A stretch of 64,000 nt of DNA, taken from Rheinheimera sp. A13L. Its GTDB lineage: Bacteria > Pseudomonadota > Gammaproteobacteria > Enterobacterales > Alteromonadaceae. The translations under genes and the position numbers were made by a program. The notes below the pieces were generated by a model that was not told where the DNA came from, did no database searches, and saw only the letters and a list, made by a program, of their open reading frames with translations. Positions 29,468 through 38,313 of the stretch are shown here, piece by piece (the first letter of the stretch is position 1; the number at the start of each line of letters is the position of its first letter). The stretch spans positions 86,527-150,526 of the forward strand of contig NZ_AFHI01000002.1 of the NCBI RefSeq assembly GCF_000217935.1, read 5' to 3'.

Positions 29468-29486
29468 GGCTAATACCTATTGTGAA

Positions 29487-29531
29487 AGTAAAAACAAAAT
29501 CGTGACTTGCAGCAGAACAGCACAAGTCACG
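29487..29531 (-). terminator. Hairpin and T tract between receptor and GH105 genes
   Basis: CGTGACTTG pairs with CAAGTCACG around a 13-base loop. On the minus strand it is followed by ATTTTGTTTTT. It could partly terminate receptor transcripts or stabilise their 3' ends, giving more receptor than downstream enzymes. Confidence 0.6.
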
Positions 29532-29579
29532 CCAAAGCCGCCTTCCTTGGCTAAGCCATTTATATTTATCTAAAAAAGA

Positions 29580-32357
29580 TTAGAACTTGTATTGAGCACC
29601 TAAGTAGTACTGGCGGCCTGTTTCATGGTAATAAGTCAGACGGTCACCCGCTGAGTCTACCCATTGATCATCCACTTCGTCAGTCAGGTTTAATGCTTCA
29701 AAACTGATTTTCCAATTGTCGTTGATGGCATAAGAGATAGAGGCGTCTACGTTTGTTGTAGCATTGGTGCCTTCCATATCGTTACCGTCACGACCTATGG
29801 CTGTGGTCAGGTATTTTCCTCGTTTAGCCATAGAAACACGGGCATTTAACGCCTCATGCTCGTAGTAAATAGTGGCGGCAGAGGTGTTTTTTGACAAACC
29901 ATTTAAGTCACGGGTAGCCTGCACTACACCAGCAGCGTTGACATAGTCCATCTGTGCATCAACATAAGTGTAGTTTCCGATAAAACCAAATCTGTTCCAG
30001 AATTCAGGTAAGAAGGTAAAAGGCAACTGATAGCTGACTTCCATACCTTTTAAATCACCACCAGGGCCATTCAGTGGAGTAGTCACCTGCCAGTCCACGT
30101 TTTCATTACAATCTGCATTGTAACCAGGACCAGCTGTACAGGCGTCGATAGCAGCCTGGATAGGTAAACCTGTTTCAGTAAAAGCTTTAGTTTCACGTAA
30201 AGTCTGGACATGGCTGTCAATATCTTTAAAGAAAAATGCCAGACCTAACATCGACTCGTCAGAGAAGTAGAATTCAAAACCTAAATCGTAAGTACGAGCT
30301 TTGGTTGGCTCCAACTGAGGATTACCGCCGCCTACAGAGCGGCTGCCACCTGATACAGAAACTGATACGTCAGGACGAATAGCACCTAAACCAGCGCGAG
30401 CCATGACTTCAGCTGCACCAAAACGTACTATTACATCTTCCCAGGGCTCTAAAGCCAGGTTAAGTGACGGCAATATTTCGTTGTAATCATGTTCGGCAGT
30501 GATCTGAGTCGGGCTGGCGGCAATAGTAGCCCAGGCTGTAGACGTCTGGTCTGATTTGACATGACGTACACCGACGTTACCACGCAGAGGCATATCGTTG
30601 ATGTCTGTATCAAAACCCAATTGCAGGTAAGCGCCTAAGCTTTTTTCATTGGCAGAATAGTTATCAGGGCGGCGGAAGTCTGCACTAACGGCAAACACCC
30701 CTGTGTTGCTGTAGATATCGTACTGAGCATCTATGGCAGCAAAATCAGGCACTAACCAAACAGGCTGGCTGCCTAAACCTGAATCATATTGCATCAGCAA
30801 ATCCGGCGTATAAACAATACCTGCGCCGTTTTCAGCCTGACGACGGGCTTCATAGGTTTCAAAGCTAAAATCTTTATAATGCAAGCCTGCTTTTAAAGTG
30901 ACGTTATCACTCAAGAGATAAGTAAAATTCAGTTCTGCCGTATCAAAGGTATTTTCTGCGCCCAGTGGACGTAAACGCACACTGTTGGAGGTCCAGCCAT
31001 TCGGATCAAAGACACCAGCACCATAAGTCAGAGCTGGGTTTTCTCTGTTGGCACCGCGATAATCATAGGCAAATTCAACGCCACGTTTTTCTGCTACTAA
31101 GGTGGTTTGTACCGGGTTATCAAACTCTGATGTGGCAGTGCCTATCATGGCATCCATACTCAGGTTATCTGTCAGGTGTTGTTTCAGCGTCAGGTTGTAC
31201 TGTAAAAACTCAGTACCTAACTCATCAAAACGGTTTTCGGCACGGATAGTGGCATTTTCAAAACTGCCGTAGGTCATGGTATTGGTATTATCGATAAAAT
31301 AATCGACAACATTCATCACACCTGTATTACCAGAGGCTGCAGTAGCTGTAGTTGGCCTATTTGCCCCAGCGTTTAAAATACCCTGTAAAAATACTTCATT
31401 ACGGGTCGCATCTGTTTTGGCATACAAAATATCTAAATCAATTTTTGTATCGTCATTAGGTCTGAATTGAAAAGATGAACTTAAACCTAAACGGTCCAGA
31501 TTATGAGTGTAGGAATCGTAGCGGGGTAAACGTGGTCTAGCTGCGGCGTTAATTTCTTCCAGTTCAGGAGCTGTAGCATTGCCCTGATAAAAACCAAAGT
31601 CATTGACGCTGTTCCAGCGCACTGTGCTTGCGCCCTGATCTTTAATTTGGCGTTCTGAATAAGAGGCGGAAAATAAAGCGCCTACCTTACCGTCTGCAAA
31701 AATATTACTGACTAAAAATGAGGTTTTAGGATCCGATTTTTCAGACAAGTCGTTGTAACCCATCTGGCCTGATGCCGCAAAAGTAAAACCGTCGTAGTCA
31801 AAAGGCTGGGCAGCTCTTAAGTCCACAGTTGCCCCTAATGAACCCTCTTCAACATCAGCTGATGCTGTTTTACGCACTGTCAAAGAGCTGAATAAATCGG
31901 AAGAAAAGGTATTGAAGTCAAAACCACGGCCACGGTTGGCACCACCAATCTGGTCTGTACCACCACTGGTAGATACTGCTTCCATACCGTTAATGCGAAC
32001 ACGGGTAAATTCAGGGCCCAGGCCCCGTACTGAAATCTGGCGGCCTTCACCTGCGGCGCGCGAGATAGCAATACCTGGAATACGCTGTAAAGATTCTGCC
32101 AGATTTAAATCCGGGAAGTCGGCAATATCTTCAGCCAGAATAGCGTCGATGGCGCCATCCGACTGGCGTTTTTGATTTAAAGCGTTGGATAACGAATCGC
32201 GGAAACTGCCTTTCACTTCGATCACTTCAATTCTTTGTTCTGCTTGTGCAGTTTCAGCTGTTTCTTGCGCCGATACAGAAAATAGTGAAGTACAACCTGC
32301 AATAGCCAAAGCTAAAGCAACTTTATTCGGGTGAAATGGCGTGTTGGTTTTGGCCAT
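29580..32357 (-). CDS. TonB-dependent receptor, likely for pectic oligosaccharides
   Basis: A 925-residue outer-membrane receptor. It has a signal peptide (about 1-30), a TonB-box-like segment IEVIEVKGSF, a plug domain (about 60-180, with LAESLQRIPGIAI and ISVRGLGPEFTRVRING), and a long beta-barrel ending in a C-terminal Phe after QYYLGAQYK. The plug style is that of carbohydrate-type receptors of the TonB-carboxypeptidase-like/CirA group. Position beside GH105, kdu and GH28 genes indicates uptake of oligogalacturonides or rhamnogalacturonides; this is inferred. Two palindromic operators lie 100-150 bp upstream of the ATG. Confidence 0.93.
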   Translation of the reverse strand: MAKTNTPFHPNKVALALAIAGCTSLFSVSAQETAETAQAEQRIEVIEVKGSFRDSLSNALNQKRQSDGAIDAILAEDIADFPDLNLAESLQRIPGIAISRAAGEGRQISVRGLGPEFTRVRINGMEAVSTSGGTDQIGGANRGRGFDFNTFSSDLFSSLTVRKTASADVEEGSLGATVDLRAAQPFDYDGFTFAASGQMGYNDLSEKSDPKTSFLVSNIFADGKVGALFSASYSERQIKDQGASTVRWNSVNDFGFYQGNATAPELEEINAAARPRLPRYDSYTHNLDRLGLSSSFQFRPNDDTKIDLDILYAKTDATRNEVFLQGILNAGANRPTTATAASGNTGVMNVVDYFIDNTNTMTYGSFENATIRAENRFDELGTEFLQYNLTLKQHLTDNLSMDAMIGTATSEFDNPVQTTLVAEKRGVEFAYDYRGANRENPALTYGAGVFDPNGWTSNSVRLRPLGAENTFDTAELNFTYLLSDNVTLKAGLHYKDFSFETYEARRQAENGAGIVYTPDLLMQYDSGLGSQPVWLVPDFAAIDAQYDIYSNTGVFAVSADFRRPDNYSANEKSLGAYLQLGFDTDINDMPLRGNVGVRHVKSDQTSTAWATIAASPTQITAEHDYNEILPSLNLALEPWEDVIVRFGAAEVMARAGLGAIRPDVSVSVSGGSRSVGGGNPQLEPTKARTYDLGFEFYFSDESMLGLAFFFKDIDSHVQTLRETKAFTETGLPIQAAIDACTAGPGYNADCNENVDWQVTTPLNGPGGDLKGMEVSYQLPFTFLPEFWNRFGFIGNYTYVDAQMDYVNAAGVVQATRDLNGLSKNTSAATIYYEHEALNARVSMAKRGKYLTTAIGRDGNDMEGTNATTNVDASISYAINDNWKISFEALNLTDEVDDQWVDSAGDRLTYYHETGRQYYLGAQYKF

Positions 32358-32457
32358 GATCTCTACCTCGTCCTGTCTGGTTCAAAGCGTTCAGCCAGTA
32401 CATGCCAGCTGTATTTTTAATAATGGAAGACGCTTTGTGCGACTCCCTGTTGATTTT

Positions 32458-32471
32458 GTCTACCGGTGGCA
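32458..32471. promoter_or_regulatory. LacI-type operator box 1 (proximal, receptor gene)
   Basis: GTCTACCGGTGGCA (reverse TGCCACCGGTAGAC) is an imperfect palindrome centred on ACCGGT. Its centre is 33 bp from box 2. It is the nearer of the two boxes to the receptor start. Confidence 0.65.
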
Positions 32472-32490
32472 AAAAACGCTTGCAATTTTG

Positions 32491-32504
32491 TGCCACCGAT
32501 GGCA
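32491..32504. promoter_or_regulatory. LacI-type operator box 2 (distal, receptor gene)
   Basis: TGCCACCGATGGCA is palindromic except at the centre. On the coding (minus) strand it reads TGCCATCGGTGGCA, identical to the distal box before the GH28 gene. Confidence 0.7.
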
Positions 32505-32803
32505 AAAAGCTAACACCAAGCTTAGATTACTGTCAAACGTCGCACAAAAAAAAATCAGTTATGTCCTTAGGTTTTATTTGGTGATGATAGTTAACTTGTT
32601 GTTTTATATCGGTAATGTTGCATAGTTTGGCGTCAGATAAAATAGGTTTTGTTCCAGATGTGAAATTAATTCTGATTGGGCTGAACTTCACGGGCATTTT
32701 GAGCATTAAATGTGCAATGGTTTAGCCAAGGGTTTAGCGAATGCTTAGGCAATAACTATGCAGTAAAAAATGCAGTGCTTCAGACAAAAAAAGGAGTCAA
32801 AGA
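32505..32803. other. Intergenic region between operator boxes and kduD
   Basis: No gene or terminator is supported here. The 446-bp gap between the divergent receptor and kduD genes holds the two operator boxes on its left side. The right part is AT-rich and ends in a strong AAGGAG ribosome site for kduD. It presumably contains the kduD promoter, which I cannot place with confidence. Confidence 0.5.
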
Positions 32804-33562
32804 ATGTCGGCTTTATTTTCGTTAAAAGGACAAACAGCTTTAGTTACAGGCGCCAGCCGTGGCTTGGGCAAAGCTATTGCACAGGCTTTGGCGCAAGCCG
32901 GTGCTTCGGTGATTTGCTGCAGCTCTCAAATAGAGGGGGCCAGCGCCACAGCCAGTCAGATTGAAGCTCGAGGTGGTCAGGCTTTTGCGCTGGCCGCTGA
33001 TTTGTCTGATTTAGACCAGGTGCGTTTATTGGCAGAGCAGGCTTTAGCTCTGGGCCCGATACATATACTGGTGAACTGCGGTGGCACTATTTTCCGAGCT
33101 CCTGCGGTGGATTACCCGATGGAAGAATGGCAGACCGTGATGCGGGTGAATCTGGATTCGGCATTTTTACTCAGCCAGTTGCTTGGTGCTGAAATGCTTA
33201 AACGTGGGCAAGGAAAAATTATCAATATTGCCTCTATGTTGTCTTACAGCGGCGGTATTACGGTACCGGCTTATACCGCAAGCAAACATGCCATTACAGG
33301 TTTAACCAAAGCTTTGGCGAACGAATGGGCCACTTCAGGTTTAAATATCAATGCCATAGCACCGGGTTATTTCCGTACCGACAATACCTTTGCTTTGCAG
33401 CAGGATGAAGTGCGTAATCAGGCCATATTAGCGCGTATCCCGGCAGGTCGTTGGGGTGAGCCTGAAGATTTAGCAGGCGCTGCTGTATTTTTAGCAAGCA
33501 GTGCCAGTAATTATGTCAATGGCCATGTACTGGCCGTGGATGGAGGCTGGCTGGCCCGTTAA
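32804..33562 (+). CDS. kduD: 2-dehydro-3-deoxy-D-gluconate 5-dehydrogenase
   Basis: A 252-residue short-chain dehydrogenase. It has the nucleotide motif TGASRGLG, the catalytic YTASK motif and the C-terminal DGGWLAR typical of KduD. It reduces 2,5-diketo-3-deoxygluconate to KDG after KduI, in the breakdown of unsaturated galacturonate released by lyases and GH105. A strong AAGGAG precedes the ATG. It is followed after 34 bases by kduI, which fixes the identification within the large dehydrogenase family. Confidence 0.92.
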   Translation: MSALFSLKGQTALVTGASRGLGKAIAQALAQAGASVICCSSQIEGASATASQIEARGGQAFALAADLSDLDQVRLLAEQALALGPIHILVNCGGTIFRAPAVDYPMEEWQTVMRVNLDSAFLLSQLLGAEMLKRGQGKIINIASMLSYSGGITVPAYTASKHAITGLTKALANEWATSGLNINAIAPGYFRTDNTFALQQDEVRNQAILARIPAGRWGEPEDLAGAAVFLASSASNYVNGHVLAVDGGWLAR

Positions 33563-33596
33563 GGCTAATTTATGCCAGTGAACGCAGGAGAATAAA

Positions 33597-34439
33597 ATGA
33601 ATGTAATTTTTGAAAACCGTTTTGCCACAGCGCCCTTGGATGTCAAACACTACGACACCGAAAAGCTGCGGCAGAATTTTCTGATCGACAACCTGATGCA
33701 GGCCGATCAACTGGTGTTGTGTTACACCCACTACGAACGTTTGATTGTCGGCAGTGCAGTGCCTGTTCGGGCTCCAGTCTTGCTGCAAACAGTGGATGCG
33801 CTGAAAGCTGAATTTTTTCTGCAGCGCCGCGAACTGGGTGTGATCAATATTGGTGGCACCGGTTATGTTGAAGTAGATGGCAATAAATACGAGCTGGCGA
33901 ACAAAGAAGCTTTGTATCTTGGCATGGGTTGTAAAAATGTCAGTTTCCATAGCCTGCACAGTGAAACTCCGGCCAAATTCTATTTAAATTCCACTCCCGC
34001 TCATCATGCTTATCCGGTACAGCATGTGCGGATGGCGGATTGTAAAAAGCTGGAGATGGGTGCTTTAGCCACCAGTAACGAGCGCATTATTTACCAGTTA
34101 ATGATTAAAGAAGTAGTGCAAAGCTGTCAGTTACAAATGGGTTTAACTGTGCTGAGCCAAGGCAGTGTCTGGAATACTATGCCAGCCCATCAGCACGACA
34201 GACGAATGGAAGCTTATTTTTATTTTGATCTGACGCCAGGTCAGGCTGTTTGTCACTTTATGGGGCAACCTGATGAAACCCGTCATCTGTGGATGGGCAA
34301 TGAGCAGGCTGTAGTCTCACCTCCCTGGTCTATTCACAGTGGCGTCGGCACAGGCAGCTATGCCTTTATCTGGGGTATGGCTGGTGAAAATCTGGATTAT
34401 CACGATATGGATAAGTTTGGCCCTGATCAATTGAGGTAA
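33597..34439 (+). CDS. kduI: 5-dehydro-4-deoxy-D-glucuronate isomerase
   Basis: A 280-residue cupin-fold zinc isomerase converting 5-keto-4-deoxyuronate to 2,5-diketo-3-deoxygluconate. The metal-binding cluster around PAHQHDRRMEAYFYF (two His and a Glu) is intact, and a further His lies in the IHSGVGTG segment. The length is standard. It is cotranscribed with kduD. A 272-bp gap with a dispersed repeat separates it from the TRAP transporter genes. Confidence 0.95.
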   Translation: MNVIFENRFATAPLDVKHYDTEKLRQNFLIDNLMQADQLVLCYTHYERLIVGSAVPVRAPVLLQTVDALKAEFFLQRRELGVINIGGTGYVEVDGNKYELANKEALYLGMGCKNVSFHSLHSETPAKFYLNSTPAHHAYPVQHVRMADCKKLEMGALATSNERIIYQLMIKEVVQSCQLQMGLTVLSQGSVWNTMPAHQHDRRMEAYFYFDLTPGQAVCHFMGQPDETRHLWMGNEQAVVSPPWSIHSGVGTGSYAFIWGMAGENLDYHDMDKFGPDQLR

Positions 34440-34567
34440 GGGGCACGGGGCTCTGGGGAGGGCTTCGTTGAGTAACCTTTTAGTAATACAGGGCAGCAAT
34501 CACTGCGATAGACAGTGTGCCCTTCGACAGCGCCAGCAGTACGAGCGCTGACTTATAAAAGAGACAT

Positions 34568-34689
34568 CCCCTAAGTAATTGGAGTTGCAGGGAGGCGACG
34601 ATGGCTTGAGGCCCCATGAACATAGTAGCCCTATGTGATTGGGGCGAGAGTACTTCGTCAACAAAGCTGCAGCTTCAAGTACGACGGGG
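34568..34689 (-). repeat. Dispersed intergenic repeat, copy B
   Basis: The reverse complement starts CCCCGTCGTACTTG and ends CCAATTACTTAGGGG, matching copy A at 15209-15385 block by block but without the 57-bp insertion. It lies between kduI and dctP. The preceding 34440-34567 contains small hairpins (for example CAGCGC...GCGCTG) but no supported gene. Confidence 0.8.
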
Positions 34690-34711
34690 AAAGCAACAGG
34701 CAGGTTAGACG

Positions 34712-35728
34712 ATGAAACTCTTTACACTGCGCGGCGTATTGCTGTGCTGCGGTTTAATGACGCTGCTATTCACTACAGGCTGTCAGCGCCAGCAAGAGCA
34801 GATCACCTTGCGCATGGCCCATACGCTGGATCAGGAGCATGTGGTTCACAAAGCTATGGTTTATATGGCAGAGCGGCTGGAACATTATTCTGCAGGCCAG
34901 ATGCATATTCAGATTTACAGTGGTGGGCAGCTTGGCTCAGAACGTGAGCTGATAGAACTATTGCAGATTGGCAGTCTGGCTTTAACTAAAGTGTCGGCCA
35001 GTCCGCTTGAAGGTTTTGTGCCTAAGATGCAGGTGTTCAGTGTGCCTTATGTGTTCAGGGACAGCGCGCATTTATGGGCCGTATTAAATGGCTCCATAGG
35101 CCAGGATTTACTCAATTCAATGCAAAAGGCCCGCTTGCATGGTTTGGGTTATTACGATGCGGGCAGCCGTAGTTTTTATACCACCAACAAAGCTGTGCAT
35201 CAGCCTGCTGATTTAAAAGGTTTAAAGTTCCGCGTACCCAACAGCCAGACTGCTGTGCAGATGGTACAAACCTTAGGTGGCGCTGCGACTCCTGTCGACT
35301 GGGGTGAGCTCTACACAGCCCTGCAACAAGGTGTAGTGGATGGAGCAGAAAATAATCCACCCAGCTTTTATTTATCCCGTCATTACGAATTATCCAAATA
35401 CTACAGTCTGGACGAACACACCTCAGTGCCGGACGTAATTTTAATGAGTTTACCTGTCTGGGAAAGTCTGAATGCTCAGCAGCAAGGCTGGGTTCAACAA
35501 GCCATGAATGATTCAGTGCGTTATCAGCGTGAATTGTGGCAAGAGGCCAGTGATGATGCCTTAGCGAAAGTCAAAGCTGCCGGAGTGGAGGTGATTTATC
35601 CGGACAAAGCCGCTTTTGCTGCAGCAGTCAAGCCGCTGCATCAATCGTTGAAGGGCACTGAAGTGGGGGATTTGATGGCAGAAATTGCATTGATCCAGGC
35701 TGAAACTGCAGGAGCGTCCAATGACTAA
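34712..35728 (+). CDS. TRAP transporter substrate-binding protein (DctP-type)
   Basis: A 338-residue solute-binding protein. The lipobox FTTGC (Cys near residue 24) suggests it is a lipoprotein rather than a freely soluble periplasmic protein. The DctP family shows in RMAHTLDQEHVVHKA, the AENNPPSFY segment and the Arg-containing LKFRVPNSQT segment, where the family Arg contacts the substrate carboxylate. Position in the pectin locus suggests a uronate such as galacturonate or an unsaturated uronate as ligand (inferred). It overlaps the small-permease gene by eight bases. Confidence 0.92.
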   Translation: MKLFTLRGVLLCCGLMTLLFTTGCQRQQEQITLRMAHTLDQEHVVHKAMVYMAERLEHYSAGQMHIQIYSGGQLGSERELIELLQIGSLALTKVSASPLEGFVPKMQVFSVPYVFRDSAHLWAVLNGSIGQDLLNSMQKARLHGLGYYDAGSRSFYTTNKAVHQPADLKGLKFRVPNSQTAVQMVQTLGGAATPVDWGELYTALQQGVVDGAENNPPSFYLSRHYELSKYYSLDEHTSVPDVILMSLPVWESLNAQQQGWVQQAMNDSVRYQRELWQEASDDALAKVKAAGVEVIYPDKAAFAAAVKPLHQSLKGTEVGDLMAEIALIQAETAGASND

Positions 35729-36221
35729 ATTAGTGTTGTGGGTCGATTGGCTATTAAAGCGCAGTTTAATGCTGCTAATGGCCAGCATAGTGCTGGTGGT
35801 GTGCTGGCAGGTGTTGTCACGTTTTTTACTGACCAATCCCAGTTCAATGACGGAAGAAATTGCCCGCTGTTTATTATTGTGGATTGCTATGTTAGGCGCA
35901 GCTTATGCCTATCGTACTGGTCAGCATTTAGGTCTGGATATAGTTACCAGCCGGATGCCGCCTTTGTGGCAGCACCGTATTGCTTTTGTTTTAACTGCAG
36001 CAGTGGTGGTATTTGCGTCCATTGTGATGGTTTGGGGTGGTGGTGAACTGGTGTGGCTAACCTGGGAGCTGGATCAAATGTCAGCGTCACTTGGGATCCG
36101 TATGGCCTGGATCTATATGGTCTTACCTTTGGCCGGGCTCTTGATCGCATTTTATGGTGTGTGTCAGCTGCGCTGTCTGGCGGCAAAAATTCAATTGGTT
36201 CCGGCAGAGGAGGCTGAATAA
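35721..36221 (+). CDS. TRAP transporter small permease (DctQ-type)
   Basis: A 166-residue inner-membrane protein with four predicted membrane helices (about 15-35, 50-70, 90-112, 130-152). It has the DctQ hallmarks, including RFLLTNPSSMTEEIARCLLL early on. It couples the binding protein to the large permease. It starts inside the end of dctP and shares one base with the dctM start, a compact translationally coupled set. Confidence 0.9.
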   Translation: MTKLVLWVDWLLKRSLMLLMASIVLVVCWQVLSRFLLTNPSSMTEEIARCLLLWIAMLGAAYAYRTGQHLGLDIVTSRMPPLWQHRIAFVLTAAVVVFASIVMVWGGGELVWLTWELDQMSASLGIRMAWIYMVLPLAGLLIAFYGVCQLRCLAAKIQLVPAEEAE

Positions 36222-37516
36222 TGGAATGGTCTGTACTTATTTTAATCTCTGTATTTTTTACTTTGTTGTTACTGAATGTGCCTATCTCCTTTTGTATTGG
36301 CTTAGCCACTTTATGCACCATGTTGCTGTCGATGGATTTATTGCCAGCTGTCACTACGCTGGCGCAGCGCATGGCGGGTGGTTTAAATAGCTTTGCTTTG
36401 CTGGCTATCCCGTTTTTTGTGTTATCAGGACTCTTGATGGGGCGGGGCGGTATCGCCAAACGGTTAATTGAAGCAGCTATGGCGTTGGTAGGCAGCTTGC
36501 CGGGTGGCCTGGCGTTGGTGAATGTGTTGTCCTGTATGTTATTTGGCGCTATCTCAGGTTCGGCAGTTGCAGCAACTTCTGCCATCGGCAGCTTTATGGT
36601 GCCTGAGATGAAAAAGCAAGGCTACGATGTTAACTACAGTGCAGCTGTGACTGCAGCGGCGGCAACCACAGGCATGTTAATACCCCCCAGTAATATAATG
36701 ATTGTTTACGCCATCGCCAGTGGTGGTGTATCTATTGCTGCCTTATTTGTGGCTGGTTATTTGCCGGGTATTTTGTTGGGTACAGCGTTAATGCTGGTTT
36801 GTGCTGGCTACGCCAAAATGAAAGGTTATCCGCTGGCGGCCCGCTTGCCTTTGTCTTTAACCTTCAAAAAGCTGGCTGCAGCTATCCCTAGCTTGTTGAT
36901 GATAGTGCTGGTGATAGGCGGCATTATCAGTGGTGCTTTTACTGCGACAGAGGCCGGTGCAATAGCAGTGGTTTATTCATTTATTCTTGCGGTCTGTGTG
37001 TATCGCGAAGTAAAAGTCAAAGAGCTGCCGGCTATTTTACTGAAGTCGGCTGAAACTACAGCCATAGTGATGGCATTAATTGCCACCTCTGCTGCTATGT
37101 CCTGGATATTATCTTACGAAAATATTCCGCAAACTGTCAGTCAGGGTTTACTGACCTTAAGTGAAAACCCACTGCTGATTTTGTTATTAATCAATATCAT
37201 TTTGCTGGTGGTGGGCGCCTTTATGGACATGACACCAGCAGTGCTGATTTTCACCCCTATCTTCCTGCCAGTCGCGGTGGAGCTTGGCATGAGCCCGCTG
37301 CATTTTGGCATTATGCTGATTTTGAACCTGTCTATTGGTTTAGTTTCTCCTCCTGTCGGCAGTGTGCTTTTTGTCGCTTGTGCTGTGGCCAAAACTAAAC
37401 TGGAATCCCTGATCAAGCCGCTGTTGCCTATGTATCTGGCCATGGTGGCGGTGTTATTGCTGGTCACTTATGTGCCGGCTATCAGTGAATTTTTGCCTAA
37501 TTTGTTTGGGCTTTAG
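36221..37516 (+). CDS. TRAP transporter large permease (DctM-type)
   Basis: A 431-residue membrane permease with about 12 hydrophobic segments. The DctM family signatures are LAIPFFVLSGLLMGRGGIAKRL, GAISGSAVAATSAIGS and the late MGMSPLHFGIM-like GMSPLHFGIML. It forms the sodium-driven transport channel with the DctQ and DctP partners. Nine bases separate its stop from the following IclR gene, so transporter and regulator are probably on one transcript. Confidence 0.94.
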   Translation: MEWSVLILISVFFTLLLLNVPISFCIGLATLCTMLLSMDLLPAVTTLAQRMAGGLNSFALLAIPFFVLSGLLMGRGGIAKRLIEAAMALVGSLPGGLALVNVLSCMLFGAISGSAVAATSAIGSFMVPEMKKQGYDVNYSAAVTAAAATTGMLIPPSNIMIVYAIASGGVSIAALFVAGYLPGILLGTALMLVCAGYAKMKGYPLAARLPLSLTFKKLAAAIPSLLMIVLVIGGIISGAFTATEAGAIAVVYSFILAVCVYREVKVKELPAILLKSAETTAIVMALIATSAAMSWILSYENIPQTVSQGLLTLSENPLLILLLINIILLVVGAFMDMTPAVLIFTPIFLPVAVELGMSPLHFGIMLILNLSIGLVSPPVGSVLFVACAVAKTKLESLIKPLLPMYLAMVAVLLLVTYVPAISEFLPNLFGL

Positions 37517-37524
37517 GAGCTGTT

Positions 37525-38301
37525 ATGACCAGTTATTTGATCCCAAATCTTGCCAATGCCTGTCGCATGATGGAGTTAGTGGCGGCCTCTGGTTCGGGTT
37601 TAACCTTATCCCAGTTGGAACAGCAACTGGCAGTGCCCCGAACCAGTGCTTTTCGTATTTTACAAACCCTTTGTCAGCAACAAATGTTGTATAAAGAAGG
37701 CAAAAAATACCGGGTGGGCAGCAGTTTGTACAAGATGGGGCTGGATTTATTGCAGCACCATCATTTGCATCAGCTGGCTGTGCCTGTACTGCATAAATTG
37801 ACGATCAGCACTGGGCTCACCAGTCATCTGGCGTTACCGCGACCAGACGGTGCTTTAATAGCCGAAGTCTGTGACAGCCCTAATCCCAGTCATCTGGCTG
37901 CCCGGCCTGGTTTTTTGGCCGATCTGCATTGTTCTGCCGGTGGCAAAGTGTTTTTGGCTTTTAACTACTTTGATCAACTGGCTACTTTACCCGGATTGCA
38001 GCAAATGAGCGCCAGAACACCACAAAGCATTACCGATCTCAGTCGCTTGCGGGTAGAATTGCAAAGCGTTTTAGGCCGGGGTTATGCGCTGGACGATCAG
38101 GAGTATCAAGCCAACGTGCGTTGTATTGCAGTACCTATCCGCAATGCGCAAGGCACAGTGGTTGCTTCTCTGGGGGTTACAGGCTTAAGCAGTATTTTAT
38201 GCAAACAACGTTTACCTCTGTTGGTTGCCGCTGTAAAACAAGCAGCTATCGATATTAGTCTGGCGTGCTACAGGCCGGCATTGCTGGCCAATGATAAATA
38301 A
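37525..38301 (+). CDS. IclR-family transcriptional regulator
   Basis: A 258-residue regulator with an N-terminal winged helix (about 8-70; LEQQLAVPRTSAFRILQTL) and a C-terminal IclR effector domain (about 80-250). Pectin regulators such as KdgR of Dickeya belong to this family. However, no KdgR-type GAAACA...TGTTTC palindromes are evident in the window, and the repeated operator seen here looks like a LacI site. It may sense KDG or another uronate intermediate. It lies directly behind the TRAP genes and just before a LacI regulator gene. Confidence 0.88.
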   Translation: MTSYLIPNLANACRMMELVAASGSGLTLSQLEQQLAVPRTSAFRILQTLCQQQMLYKEGKKYRVGSSLYKMGLDLLQHHHLHQLAVPVLHKLTISTGLTSHLALPRPDGALIAEVCDSPNPSHLAARPGFLADLHCSAGGKVFLAFNYFDQLATLPGLQQMSARTPQSITDLSRLRVELQSVLGRGYALDDQEYQANVRCIAVPIRNAQGTVVASLGVTGLSSILCKQRLPLLVAAVKQAAIDISLACYRPALLANDK

Positions 38302-38313
38302 CAGGATAAGTGG

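Noticed and set aside
32341..32625. Open frame of 94 codons between the receptor gene and kduD
   Set aside because: It crosses the operator boxes and start of the receptor gene on the other strand, with no ribosome site or recognisable protein.
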